Assembly (NCBI GenBank): GCA_023386955.1
Contig: JAEWIS010000035.1
Location: 62,001 to 126,000, forward strand
Direction: 5' to 3'
DNA: 64,000 nucleotides
Source: Bacillota bacterium
Lineage (GTDB): Bacteria > Bacillota > Bacilli > Paenibacillales > NBRC-103111
A model generated the notes under the pieces. The model was not told where the DNA came from. It saw only the letters and a program-made list of their open reading frames with translations, and did no database searches. Positions 35,684 to 44,459 of this stretch are shown in pieces. The number at the start of each line of letters is the position of its first letter. The stretch's first letter is position 1. Position numbers and translations under genes: made by a program.

Positions 35684-38557
35684 ATGATTAAAGACTTTTC
35701 GACTGCTTATTGGGGGCTACTACCGACCACATCTAAGCCATATCCAGCACATCCAAAAGTTAATGCCTTTGTTGGAGCTTCAGGTCATGGCAAAACCACC
35801 ATCATGGATGGACTTCGCTTGCTTTTAGGAGATGCTAAATTCGAAAATAATAGGGATGCGCTTCATTACATGCATGAAAGGAGTAAGTGGTCTGTTGTTC
35901 GGGCTTCTTTTTATAATGAGTCAGTGAATGGGATGCGACCATTTGATAATGCAGGCTGTCAAGATGATGAAGTTACTTGTTGTTGTTTAATTACAATTAA
36001 TTCGAATGGTCGGCCAGAAAAAGATTATTATGTGTTTGATGGCAGATTTACTGAGATAGTTGAATTAGGAAGAAATCCAAAAGCTTATAGTCAGAGTCTG
36101 AGAACACAAAAGCAATATAAGCAGATTCTAGAAGAATGTCTAGGAGTAACACCGGCTTTTAGAAATCTTATGTCGATGAATCCGACAACTGTTAAGAATC
36201 TTGTTCATTTGGATTCTAATGACCTTTTTTTAAAAGTCTTCGAGTTAAAAGGGGTAAAAAAGATTCATGACAATTTTAGAGCGGCCAAAGATGAGTTAGG
36301 CAGGCAAGAAGTAAGTTTGCATCATGCACAAAATTCACTTAATGAGGGATTGGATAATTTCAGTAAACTTCAAATGAAATCTGAAAAGTTTAAAGGATAT
36401 CAATCCAATAGGTTAATATTACAATCTGTTAAACAGAAGCTGTTAAAAGTAGAGTATTGGGAAAATAGTACTTCAATTATGGTATATGAAAAAAAAGACT
36501 CAGCGCTTAAAAGTGAGGTTAGGACAAACCAGGATAAAAAACTTAATTTAGAAGTAGAAAGGCGTTCTATTCAGTCGGAAGTTTTTAACATGGGAGAAGA
36601 ACAAAAGCAGTATAGGACTACTGTATCTGAATTTCAAAAAGAGATTGGACAATTAAGGGAAAAAATTGGTGAGATATCATCGGAAAGAAAAATAACAGAT
36701 CAAGATGTGTTAGAGCTAAAAAAAATTAGGCCTTTAAACAAAGAAGGTCTTATTCAAAACTATAGAAATGCTCATGAAAATATGGAAGAAGCTAAAATAG
36801 CATGGCGCAAGGAGAAAGATAAGCTTTACAATCTTGAGCAGAGAAAAAAAGATTTAGATCAGGATAAACCACATCCTGATTTTGTGTACGAGTTCACCTC
36901 AAAACTCAATGAAAATAATATTAATTATATTCTTTTAGCCGATGCCATATCTCTTAAGCCCGAATATGAAAAATGGCAAGTAGCAGTTGAGGCGTTTTTG
37001 GGGAATGAACGATTTAGAATAATTGTTAATAAGAATCAAGAAGTAATAACGAAAAAGCTTCAGGAGAAATATAGATATACTTCCAGGGTAAGTATTTTGA
37101 AACCACGCGCAGAGATTCTTTTTAAGAGAAATATTTCTTTTCCAACAATTAGTTCAGTAATCGACGTAGCATTTCCAGACAAAGTCGGCGGTTATTTAAC
37201 TCGTTTGAATGAAATTTATTTGGTTGAAACAGTCGAAGAGGGTCATCAACTTCAAAAACAAGGATTAACAAGTATTACACTAAAGGGCTTACTGCAAGAC
37301 CATGATGGCTCTATTTTTAGAAAATATCACCGATTATGTTGTGGCAAAATGGCCATAGAGAAAGAAAAAATGTTAATCAACATTGAAATAAACAACCAAA
37401 AGAAAATATGTCGAGAAAATGAGGCCCTAGTAACTAATTTTGATGAGGAAGTTAGACAACTTCATGCTAGCATTAAGGAACAGAATGAGTTAGAAAAATT
37501 ACCAATTAAAGAGAAAAAACTAAATGATCTGAATAATGATTATCAGAGTCTTTTGAATGAAATAGATCAAAAGGAAAATTTGTGCGAAAAAATAAATAGT
37601 AAACAAGAGAAAATCACAGGGTTCCTTACCGAAAAGAAAGTTACTGAAGCTATATTTGAACAACAGGAAAAGCACTGTCAGGAAGAAATCGAACGATTAA
37701 GTCGAGAAATAAAAGTTGTATTACAAGAACTGACAATTAAAAAGATAGATCTGGAAGAATCAAAGCAAAAGCTCATTGTATTTGGGATTTCAGAGGATGA
37801 TATAGAATTTATATCTGAAGATATAAATTCATCTTCTTTTAAAAATGAACAAGGTGAAGTATATTCTTCAAAAGAGTTAAAAAAAGAAAGTGATCGTATT
37901 TCTGAGTTTATTAATAGTTTCATAAAAGAAAATCCAGATATTGATGAGACAATAGTAGAACTTGTAAAAACACAAGAGGTTTTGGTTAATCAATTACAAA
38001 GCCGATTTAACTTCATCAAAGGAGAAAGAGATAGTTGGGAACAAGAGTGTAATAACAGTCTTGCGGCACTTCAAAGTCATATTAAAGAAACAATGAAAGA
38101 CTTTATAGAAGAATTCCTTATGATGGCTGATCTAATCGGGGCTAACGCCGCGGGTCGACTCGAACCACGGGGGGAAGATCCAGACTTGTGGGAGTTATAT
38201 CTATCTATAGGGTTCGATGGGAAGAAACCTGTCCTTATTAGTAGTCCTGGATTATCTTCCGGACAAAGGGCTCGAACTAGCCTTTTAGTGTTGTTGGCTG
38301 CAGTAAGCAGTAAAAGGAGAGGAGAAAAGCTTTCCATTATGTTCTTAGATGAGCCTAACGCTGAGGTTGATGACTATAGTGGAAACGATATTGGTCAGGT
38401 CTTCCAAGTAACTGATATTCAATATTTTATAACGCATCAAACGGGGGAATCTCTTAAATCTATACAGTGGATAGACCATTCTTTTATATGTAGTCAATGT
38501 CCCCCGGATTCGGATTTCACTAAGCCCCTAATAGTCCAAAAAATACGGAATGACTAA
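35684..38557 (+). CDS. MukB/MksB/JetC-like SMC ATPase
   Basis: The 957-residue protein is an SMC/Rad50-type ABC ATPase. Walker A is GASGHGKT at residues 31-38; the central 640 residues are long coiled coils around a hinge-like globular part (about 410-560); the signature 'GLSSGQRARTSLL' lies near 857, Walker B 'SIMFLDEPNAEVDD' near 887 with its D-loop, and a switch 'FITHQ' follows. The total length equals that of MksB/JetC rather than the larger MukB. The N-terminus 'MIKDFSTAYWGLLPTTSKPY' reads directly into the Walker region. With the two partners upstream it should form a DNA loop-extruding complex; in Wadjet such complexes detect plasmids. AGAGAGGGGGAA precedes the ATG. Confidence 0.85.
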   Translation: MIKDFSTAYWGLLPTTSKPYPAHPKVNAFVGASGHGKTTIMDGLRLLLGDAKFENNRDALHYMHERSKWSVVRASFYNESVNGMRPFDNAGCQDDEVTCCCLITINSNGRPEKDYYVFDGRFTEIVELGRNPKAYSQSLRTQKQYKQILEECLGVTPAFRNLMSMNPTTVKNLVHLDSNDLFLKVFELKGVKKIHDNFRAAKDELGRQEVSLHHAQNSLNEGLDNFSKLQMKSEKFKGYQSNRLILQSVKQKLLKVEYWENSTSIMVYEKKDSALKSEVRTNQDKKLNLEVERRSIQSEVFNMGEEQKQYRTTVSEFQKEIGQLREKIGEISSERKITDQDVLELKKIRPLNKEGLIQNYRNAHENMEEAKIAWRKEKDKLYNLEQRKKDLDQDKPHPDFVYEFTSKLNENNINYILLADAISLKPEYEKWQVAVEAFLGNERFRIIVNKNQEVITKKLQEKYRYTSRVSILKPRAEILFKRNISFPTISSVIDVAFPDKVGGYLTRLNEIYLVETVEEGHQLQKQGLTSITLKGLLQDHDGSIFRKYHRLCCGKMAIEKEKMLINIEINNQKKICRENEALVTNFDEEVRQLHASIKEQNELEKLPIKEKKLNDLNNDYQSLLNEIDQKENLCEKINSKQEKITGFLTEKKVTEAIFEQQEKHCQEEIERLSREIKVVLQELTIKKIDLEESKQKLIVFGISEDDIEFISEDINSSSFKNEQGEVYSSKELKKESDRISEFINSFIKENPDIDETIVELVKTQEVLVNQLQSRFNFIKGERDSWEQECNNSLAALQSHIKETMKDFIEEFLMMADLIGANAAGRLEPRGEDPDLWELYLSIGFDGKKPVLISSPGLSSGQRARTSLLVLLAAVSSKRRGEKLSIMFLDEPNAEVDDYSGNDIGQVFQVTDIQYFITHQTGESLKSIQWIDHSFICSQCPPDSDFTKPLIVQKIRND

Positions 38558-38606
38558 ATTTCATAGTTTATGAATGTAAGGAACACTTAATGGGGGAATG
38601 ATTCAA

Positions 38607-40454
38607 ATGGCTGCAGATCATATTTTTTTAATTGATGATCGCGATACTGGCCTAGAGGTAAAGAAAAATTTTAGAGATGAATATCGTTTCCCAGTCGAAA
38701 TGTCCGTGACCGGGCGAAAGTATAGTGGAGTAGAAGCTACTCTTAACAAGCAGCATGGTAAGAAGATACTTATGGAGTTTATTTTGAAATTACTTTTAAA
38801 AGGTCCAAAGCAATATGAATCATTTGTTAAAAAAGTGCTTCAAAGATTTAGTTGGTTTGATTTAAGTGATTCTTTGGAGATTCTCTTGTTAGATGGTGTG
38901 ATACAGGTTGTTTTTAAAAACTTAAAACCTCGGAAAGCAGTAGATTGGGTACCAAAAATAATACAGCTTGATCCCAGGGCTTTAGAGTTTTTAACACTAG
39001 AAAAACCAGACATCAACCTGGAACTTGCAAAACTAAAAAAATCAGTGATCGAATTAATCGCAAATGCCAAAAATCCGCTCAGGCAACAAATCTTTCAGTG
39101 GATTGCAGAAACAGAAATAAAAGATGGATCAGGTGCTGTAATCGCCGATTCTAAATCGTATCGAAAATATAGATCAATTATTCTTACAATTTCTCATTAC
39201 ATCTATTTGAAGGAACGTGGAGAAATAATACCTTTACGTCATTTGTCAAACCAACTTTGGGGTCAGCCATTTTTGTTAAGCACTTATAGAAAAGATATTG
39301 GTTTTGCAGCTAACATACCCTCGGATGAGCTTGATTCTGTGCTTCTTGCGGATATTAATAGTGAATTGCATGCTCCTCTAGTCTCAATTTCACCAGTTGA
39401 AGAATTACAGAAGCTTTTGAGTAAACTTTCGGAGCCTAAGATTTCATATGATGTCATAATATTAGCCATGAATGATCATATAGAGAAAATTATTGAATTG
39501 ATAGGTGATTCCAAGAATGAAACTCTAAATACTTTTTTGTTAGATTATTACGATTTTAAATCCAAGTTTTTTGAGAGTAACTCGCAAGAGAACATATCGT
39601 CAAATTTAGTAGAATTCGAAAAATCTATTACTACCTTTAAAAGAGAAATGCTTAAGATAGAGAATATTAGGCATAAATATGAGATGATCGTATTGGAAGA
39701 GTTGGGAAGTGGTTCTTTTGCCAGAGTTTATAAGGTATTCGATCCGGAATTAAATAATATTGTAGCATGTAAAATTCTTTTCCCAAGAAGTCACTTTAAG
39801 CAAGTGTATAGAAATGAGGGGGATGAATATATACTTCGTTTTAAACGAGAGGTCAGACTGTTGACTAAGGAGCTGCAACATAGAAACATCGTGGATGTCG
39901 GGAAGATACAAGTTGAAGGTTCAATCTTTTGGTTTACTATGCCATTAGCAAGTTTTACTTTAGACAAATGGATAAAAGATAACCGTAATGCTTCTGTAGA
40001 TAAACGTATGGAAATCTTTAAACAGATTATTTCTGGTGTTAAATACTTACATGAGAGAGAAAAATACCATCGGGACTTAGCTCCAAATAACATTTTATTA
40101 TATGAAACAGATCATGGATTAGAAGTAAAGATAGCTGATTTCGGACTGGCAAAAGATATTAGGTCAGAGTCATTTTTCACAGCTTTATCAAAGAGAGGCT
40201 ATGGCCAGATAGAGTTTACTGATCCTCAGCAACGAAATAATTTAGCCGAATCCACACATTTATCGGATATCTACTCATTAGGAGCACTGTTGTATTATAT
40301 ATTAAGCAATAAATACCCCAAAAAAAGGTTTTATGTGAAAGTTATATGCCAAGATGTAGTTATGAAGGCAATGGATAAGCGAGCTATACGTTATCAAACA
40401 GTTTATGATTTTGAGCATGAACTATACGAGTGTATGAAATTGAGTGATAAATAG
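38607..40454 (+). CDS. JetD-like N-terminal region fused to a Ser/Thr protein kinase domain
   Basis: Starting at ATG 38607 (GGGGG ten bases upstream) the protein has 615 residues. Residues about 360-610 are a complete eukaryotic-type protein kinase: glycine loop LGSGSFARV (Gly367, Gly369), ATP lysine Lys389 in 'VACKILFP', catalytic 'YHRDLAPNNILL' (Asp490), DFG (Asp511), and 'LSDIYSLGALL'. The N-terminal 350 residues resemble JetD's helical and winged-helix part, notably 'EIIPLRHLSNQLWGQPFLLS' against JetD's LRELS..LFGDSK. A segment with a conserved-looking 'FLLDYYDFKSKFF' could be a decayed Toprim core. The gene sits exactly where jetD sits in Wadjet. Kinase activity is very likely; that it acts as the effector of the SMC complex is inference. 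Confidence 0.78.
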   Translation: MAADHIFLIDDRDTGLEVKKNFRDEYRFPVEMSVTGRKYSGVEATLNKQHGKKILMEFILKLLLKGPKQYESFVKKVLQRFSWFDLSDSLEILLLDGVIQVVFKNLKPRKAVDWVPKIIQLDPRALEFLTLEKPDINLELAKLKKSVIELIANAKNPLRQQIFQWIAETEIKDGSGAVIADSKSYRKYRSIILTISHYIYLKERGEIIPLRHLSNQLWGQPFLLSTYRKDIGFAANIPSDELDSVLLADINSELHAPLVSISPVEELQKLLSKLSEPKISYDVIILAMNDHIEKIIELIGDSKNETLNTFLLDYYDFKSKFFESNSQENISSNLVEFEKSITTFKREMLKIENIRHKYEMIVLEELGSGSFARVYKVFDPELNNIVACKILFPRSHFKQVYRNEGDEYILRFKREVRLLTKELQHRNIVDVGKIQVEGSIFWFTMPLASFTLDKWIKDNRNASVDKRMEIFKQIISGVKYLHEREKYHRDLAPNNILLYETDHGLEVKIADFGLAKDIRSESFFTALSKRGYGQIEFTDPQQRNNLAESTHLSDIYSLGALLYYILSNKYPKKRFYVKVICQDVVMKAMDKRAIRYQTVYDFEHELYECMKLSDK

Positions 40455-40796
40455 GTTGTATATAAAATTAACTTTCGGAGTTCCCTCAATTTTGTATAAC
40501 AGATAAGGAAAAGCGGTAGTACTGCCATTGATATTCCCTTAGTGATTATTGGGATTATAAGCATACTCTGATTGATGAAGAGACCATATGGCACCGCGGC
40601 GGCGAGTCAATTATCCGCGCACATGTGGAGCATGCGGTGTAGATGTGTCGAGTCGATACCTAGGAGTCTATAGTTGCCAGCTTAGAAGATGTCATTCTCC
40701 TATGCGAATGATGATAGACTATAAGAATAAGAAAATTTGAGATGCGATTAAGTTTCGATCATATCGGATTTTGAGAACAATTTCTAAACAATTAAG
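40455..40796. other. Gene-free stretch between the kinase gene and the IS element
   Basis: I see no complete gene. A short open frame at 40553-40642 reads 'DYKHTLIDEETIWHRGGESI' then IRAHVEHAV and a stop; it has protein-like composition but no start, and may be a decayed gene end. The stretch ends at the AGAGCACC arm of the terminator hit by the IS element. Confidence 0.4.
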
Positions 40797-40804
40797 AGAG
40801 CACC
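40797..40804. repeat. Left target-site duplication of the IS256-family element
   Basis: AGAGCACC, identical to the copy at 42177-42184. Eight bases is the usual duplication length for IS256-family elements. Confidence 0.85.
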
Positions 40805-42176
40805 GAGTCTGTAAAATATTTTTATGTAAACTCTCAAAACCAAATCTAGTAAACTAGAAGGAAGGTCGGTTAGAGAGGATGACACAAGTGGCACGGTTTA
40901 GCAAGGAACAGGTGAAGGCATTCGTCGAGGAAAACAACCTGAAGACCATGGATGACGTGCAATCTGCACTCAAGGAATTGTTTGCAGAGACGCTTCAGTC
41001 CATGCTGGAGGCCGAACTCGACACGGAACTTGGATATGAGAAGCACGATATGAAGAACAAGGCGACCACTAACAGCCGCAACGGAAAAACGAAAAAGACC
41101 GTCACTAGCGAATATGGTGAAGTGGAAATCCAAGTTCCGCGTGATCCTAACGGTGAGTTTGAGCTCATGATCGTGAAGAAGCATCAGTCGAATGTGACGG
41201 GTATTGAGGACCAGATTATCGCCATGTACGCCAAGGGTGTGAGTACACGTGACATCCAGGACCATTTGAACCGGTTATATGGCATTGATGTCTCCCCTAC
41301 GATGATCTCAATCGTAACCAACAAGATCGTGCCCCTGATCAAGGAATGGCAGAATCTCCCGTTGCAAGGTGTATATGCCGTTGTATTCCTGGATGCTATC
41401 CACTTTAAGGTCAAGCAGGACGGAGCGATTGTGAACAAGGCTGCCTACATGGTTATCGGGATTGATCTGGATGGCAACAAGGACGTGTTGGGCATGTGGA
41501 TTGGGGAGAATGAGTCCGCCAAGTTCTGGCTTAGTGTTCTTAACGATCTCAAAAACCGCGGCGTACATGACATTCTTATCACCTGTGTAGACAACCTGAC
41601 GGGGTTCTTTCAAGCTATTTCCGCCTGCTATCCGAAGACCGAGATCCAAAAGTGTATTGTCCACCAAATCCGGAATTCCACACGGTACGTGTCCTACAAG
41701 GACTTGAAGAAGGTTACAGCGGACTTAAAGCCGATTTACAAAGCCACTACGGAAGAGGCCGCTTTGGTCGAACTGGATCGTTTCGAAGAGGCCTGGGGAA
41801 CCAAGTATCCGCTCATTATCCGCTCCTGGCGTAACAATTGGGACGAGCTTGCTACGTTCTTTAAATATCCCCCAGAGATTCGGAAACTTATCTATACGAC
41901 CAACATCATCGAGAGTTACCATCGCCAACTCCGCAAAGTCACAAAAGGGAAAAGCATCTTCCCCTCCGATGAAGCGTTGTTGAAGATGCTCTATCTGTCC
42001 ACCATGGATGTGGTTCGGAAATGGACGGGGCGGGTTCAGAACTGGGGACAAATGCTGCTGCAGCTTTCCGTCTTTTTCCCTGATCGGGTCTGCCAACATT
42101 TACGGTAGACAGGCCAACTCCTCCTTCCCGGGGTAATTCCCTATAAATGAGTTTACAGAAAAATATTGACAGACCT
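40805..42176 (+). mobile_element. IS256-family insertion sequence, 1372 bp, with both ends
   Basis: The element encodes one IS256-type transposase and is bounded by inverted repeats of about 28 bases: left GAGTCTGTAAAATATTTT... and right (reverse strand) AGGTCTGTCAATATTTTT..., sharing GTCTGT and ATATTTTT.TGTAAACTC with a one-base gap. Matching 8-bp duplications flank it. The element looks intact and recently inserted. It sits in the loop-side of a terminator hairpin: left flank AGAGCACC joined directly to the right flank CTTTCACCGGGTGCTTTCTTTTTT rebuilds a terminator. Confidence 0.92.
40879..42108 (+). CDS. IS256-family transposase
   Basis: The 409-residue protein is a full-length IS256 (Mutator-like) DDE transposase. 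It has the family's 'TELGYEKHDMKNKATTNSRN' entry, the acidic triad in 'VVFLDAIHFKV', 'ITCVDNLTGFFQAI' and 'IIESYHRQLRK', and the 'VHQIRNSTRYVSYKD' block next to the second Asp. No frameshift is visible. It may start at ATG 40879 or at GTG 40888, which has better spacing from AGAGAGG. Confidence 0.95.
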   Translation: MTQVARFSKEQVKAFVEENNLKTMDDVQSALKELFAETLQSMLEAELDTELGYEKHDMKNKATTNSRNGKTKKTVTSEYGEVEIQVPRDPNGEFELMIVKKHQSNVTGIEDQIIAMYAKGVSTRDIQDHLNRLYGIDVSPTMISIVTNKIVPLIKEWQNLPLQGVYAVVFLDAIHFKVKQDGAIVNKAAYMVIGIDLDGNKDVLGMWIGENESAKFWLSVLNDLKNRGVHDILITCVDNLTGFFQAISACYPKTEIQKCIVHQIRNSTRYVSYKDLKKVTADLKPIYKATTEEAALVELDRFEEAWGTKYPLIIRSWRNNWDELATFFKYPPEIRKLIYTTNIIESYHRQLRKVTKGKSIFPSDEALLKMLYLSTMDVVRKWTGRVQNWGQMLLQLSVFFPDRVCQHLR

Positions 42177-42184
42177 AGAGCACC
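42177..42184. repeat. Right target-site duplication of the IS256-family element
   Basis: AGAGCACC, directly after the right inverted repeat and identical to the left copy. Confidence 0.85.
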
Positions 42185-42208
42185 CTTTCACCGGGTGCTT
42201 TCTTTTTT
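42179..42208 (+). terminator. Terminator hairpin rebuilt by the IS target duplication
   Basis: AGCACCC pairs with GGGTGCT over a 7-base loop, followed by TTCTTTTTT. One arm lies within the duplicated target bases, so the hairpin stays whole on the right side of the element and should end the transposase transcript. Confidence 0.8.
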
Positions 42209-42343
42209 ATGACAAGTGTGCACAACAACGTGTTATGTTTTTTATTAGGCAAAGTCAACAATAAATCGACATAAAAGGCCAGGCTATTCAACAAATTATT
42301 TGAACACAATGTCAGAAAAGTATGAAACGTGCCAAAAATGTAA

Positions 42344-42372
42344 TTGACAATATATATAGCTTACTCTATAAC
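42344..42372 (+). promoter_or_regulatory. Strong sigma-A-type promoter upstream of the restriction operon
   Basis: A perfect -35 TTGACA (42344-42349), 17-base spacer, and -10 TATAAC (42367-42372). It faces the hsdM gene 250 bases downstream and the decayed gene in between. Confidence 0.7.
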
Positions 42373-42444
42373 ATGAGATGTGGAGTTGGATATATAACCA
42401 TCCACAAAACATTAAAAACACGAAAAGAATTGAGTTTATGAGAA

Positions 42445-42552
42445 GAAAATCTTGCCCGTGTATTGAATATTAGTTTTACGACAGCAAAAGCGTACCTAAC
42501 AAACTAACTCGAATGCGGCATGTTGAATGTTGTAAAGGAAAAGAAATATTAA
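42445..42552 (+). pseudogene. Decayed winged-helix fragment upstream of hsdM
   Basis: One frame reads 'ENLARVLNISFTTAKAYLTN', a stop, then 'LECGMLNVVKEKKY' and a stop. This is a helix-turn-helix plus wing like those at the C-terminus of Fic-type proteins, broken by in-frame stops. It marks a lost gene; the remaining part of 42209-42626 shows only the promoter and no open gene. Confidence 0.45.
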
Positions 42553-42626
42553 AAGGAATTATTGATATTTTGGTAATGGAGCAGTTTATGATTCTGTCAG
42601 AACCATATGAAGAGGAGAAAGAATAA

Positions 42627-44459
42627 ATGGATAATCAGGTATATAATCAAATTGTAAGTTTTATTTGGGCCATTGCAGATGATTGCCTTCGTGATGTTTA
42701 TGTACGAGGAAAATATCGCGATGTTATACTACCTATGACGGTAATCCGCCGTCTAGATGCGGTGCTTGAGGAAACCAAAGATGAGGTTCTGAAAATGAAA
42801 ATGATGCTCGATAACGCGGGTGTTGCCAATCAAACAGAAGCCCTTTGCAATGTTGCAAAGCAATCTTTTTGTAATGACTCTGAGTTTCGTCTTCGCGATC
42901 TGACGAGTCGAGTAAGCCAACAGAAATTGAAAGCCGACTTTATTGCATACTTGGACGGTTTTTCACCTAATGTTCAGGAAATATTGGCCAAATTTAAGTT
43001 TCGCAATCAAATTGATACCATGGTAGATGCAGATATCCTCAGCTCAGTTATTGAAAAGTTTGTATCACCAACCATAAATCTTGCGCCGTTCCCGGTATTG
43101 GATGATAATGGTGGTATTCGCATACCCGCGTTGGATAACCATACGATGGGAACAATCTTTGAGGAATTAATTCACCGCTTCAGCGAAGAAAACAACGAGG
43201 AAGCTGGGGAACACTTTACACCACGCGATGTCGTAGAATTAATGGCGGACTTAATATTCTTACCCGTAGCTGATCAAATCAAAGATTCTACATATTCGGT
43301 GTACGACGGCGCAAGCGGCACCGGCGGCATGCTTACTGTGTCTCAAGACCGTCTGCAGGAGCTAGCGCGGCGTAATAAACGCACTGTGTCCATCCACCTT
43401 TTTGGGCAGGAAATTAATCCAGAAACTTATGCAATTACAAAGGCTGATTTGCTTCTTAAAGGCGAAGGGGCGGAATTGGAAAACATTTCCTATGGATCTA
43501 CCCTTGGTAATGATGGATTTCCGAGCCGGCAGTTTGACTTTATGCTTTCAAATCCACCATATGGAAAAAGCTGGAAAGGTGATGCTGAAAAAATGGGGGG
43601 CAAAAAAGGGATTATGGATCCCCGATTTGTTACTAATTTTGCAGGCATTCCTGACTTTAGCATGATCCCACGCACAAGTGATGGCCAGCTTTTGTTCCTG
43701 CTCAACAATGTAAGCAAGATGAAGGAAACCACTGAGCTTGGTTCTCGTATTGCAGAGGTGCATAATGGCTCTAGCTTGTTTACGGGTGATGCTGGTCAGG
43801 GCGAGAGCAATGCCCGCCGCTATCTCATCGAGCGTGACTTGGTCGAGGCGATAATTGCTTTACCTGAGAATATGTTTTATAACACGGGAATAGGAACATT
43901 CGTTTGGATCCTTTCCAATCGTAAAGCCGGGACGCCTCGCGAGGGTAAGTTGCAGTTAATTGATGCAACCAGCTTAAAATCGCCTCTGCGAAAGAATTTA
44001 GGCAAAAAAAGCTGTGAACTAACTGGAGGCAAAGATGGTATACGACGTCAAATTGTTGATTTGTTCTTGAAATTTGAAGAAAACGAGTATAGTAAAATCT
44101 TCGATAATACTGCGTTTGGATATTATAAGGTTACTGTTTTACGTCCTCAACTGGGCGAAAACGGCAAGCCGTTACGTGATAAAAATGGAAAACTCATCGT
44201 TGATAAAGAACTAACCGACACCGAGCAGATTCCGCTGAACTACGAAGGCGGAATTGATGCGTTTATTTCCAAGGAGGTGCTTCCTTATGCACCTGAGGCG
44301 TGGGTGGATGAAAAGCAAACAAAAATCGGCTATGAAATCAGCTTTACTAAACATTTTTATACGCCTGTACAACTACGTGAGCTTTCTCAGATTGTCGCTG
44401 ATATTCGTGCGCTGGAAGCGGAAACGGATGGATTGCTTGAGGAGGTTCTGGGAAATTGA
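42627..44459 (+). CDS. hsdM: Type I restriction-modification methyltransferase subunit HsdM
   Basis: This 610-residue N6-adenine DNA methyltransferase has the HsdM N-terminal domain ('IVSFIWAIADDCLRDVYVRG', 'LPMTVIRRLDAVLEET'), the SAM-binding motif 'VYDGASGTGGML' and the catalytic NPPY (Asn309). Downstream motifs such as 'DLVEAIIALPENMFYNTGIG' are normal. It is longer than the usual 500-540 residues, with an extra insert before 'NYEGGIDAFISKEVLPYAPE', a form common in this HsdM subgroup. It works with HsdS and HsdR to protect and cut DNA. AGAGGAGAAAG precedes the ATG. The stop overlaps the hsdS start by 4 bases. Confidence 0.95.
   Translation: MDNQVYNQIVSFIWAIADDCLRDVYVRGKYRDVILPMTVIRRLDAVLEETKDEVLKMKMMLDNAGVANQTEALCNVAKQSFCNDSEFRLRDLTSRVSQQKLKADFIAYLDGFSPNVQEILAKFKFRNQIDTMVDADILSSVIEKFVSPTINLAPFPVLDDNGGIRIPALDNHTMGTIFEELIHRFSEENNEEAGEHFTPRDVVELMADLIFLPVADQIKDSTYSVYDGASGTGGMLTVSQDRLQELARRNKRTVSIHLFGQEINPETYAITKADLLLKGEGAELENISYGSTLGNDGFPSRQFDFMLSNPPYGKSWKGDAEKMGGKKGIMDPRFVTNFAGIPDFSMIPRTSDGQLLFLLNNVSKMKETTELGSRIAEVHNGSSLFTGDAGQGESNARRYLIERDLVEAIIALPENMFYNTGIGTFVWILSNRKAGTPREGKLQLIDATSLKSPLRKNLGKKSCELTGGKDGIRRQIVDLFLKFEENEYSKIFDNTAFGYYKVTVLRPQLGENGKPLRDKNGKLIVDKELTDTEQIPLNYEGGIDAFISKEVLPYAPEAWVDEKQTKIGYEISFTKHFYTPVQLRELSQIVADIRALEAETDGLLEEVLGN

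Noticed and set aside
33796..40454. Canonical Wadjet (jetABCD)
   Set aside because: The fourth gene has a protein kinase domain, and no separate gene with an intact Toprim nuclease is present, so the standard name is not applied.
38607..40454. BREX-type PglW or stand-alone Stk2-like anti-phage kinase
   Set aside because: No BREX genes (pglX, pglZ, brxC) are nearby, and the kinase is tied by operon to SMC genes with an N-terminal half unlike Stk2.
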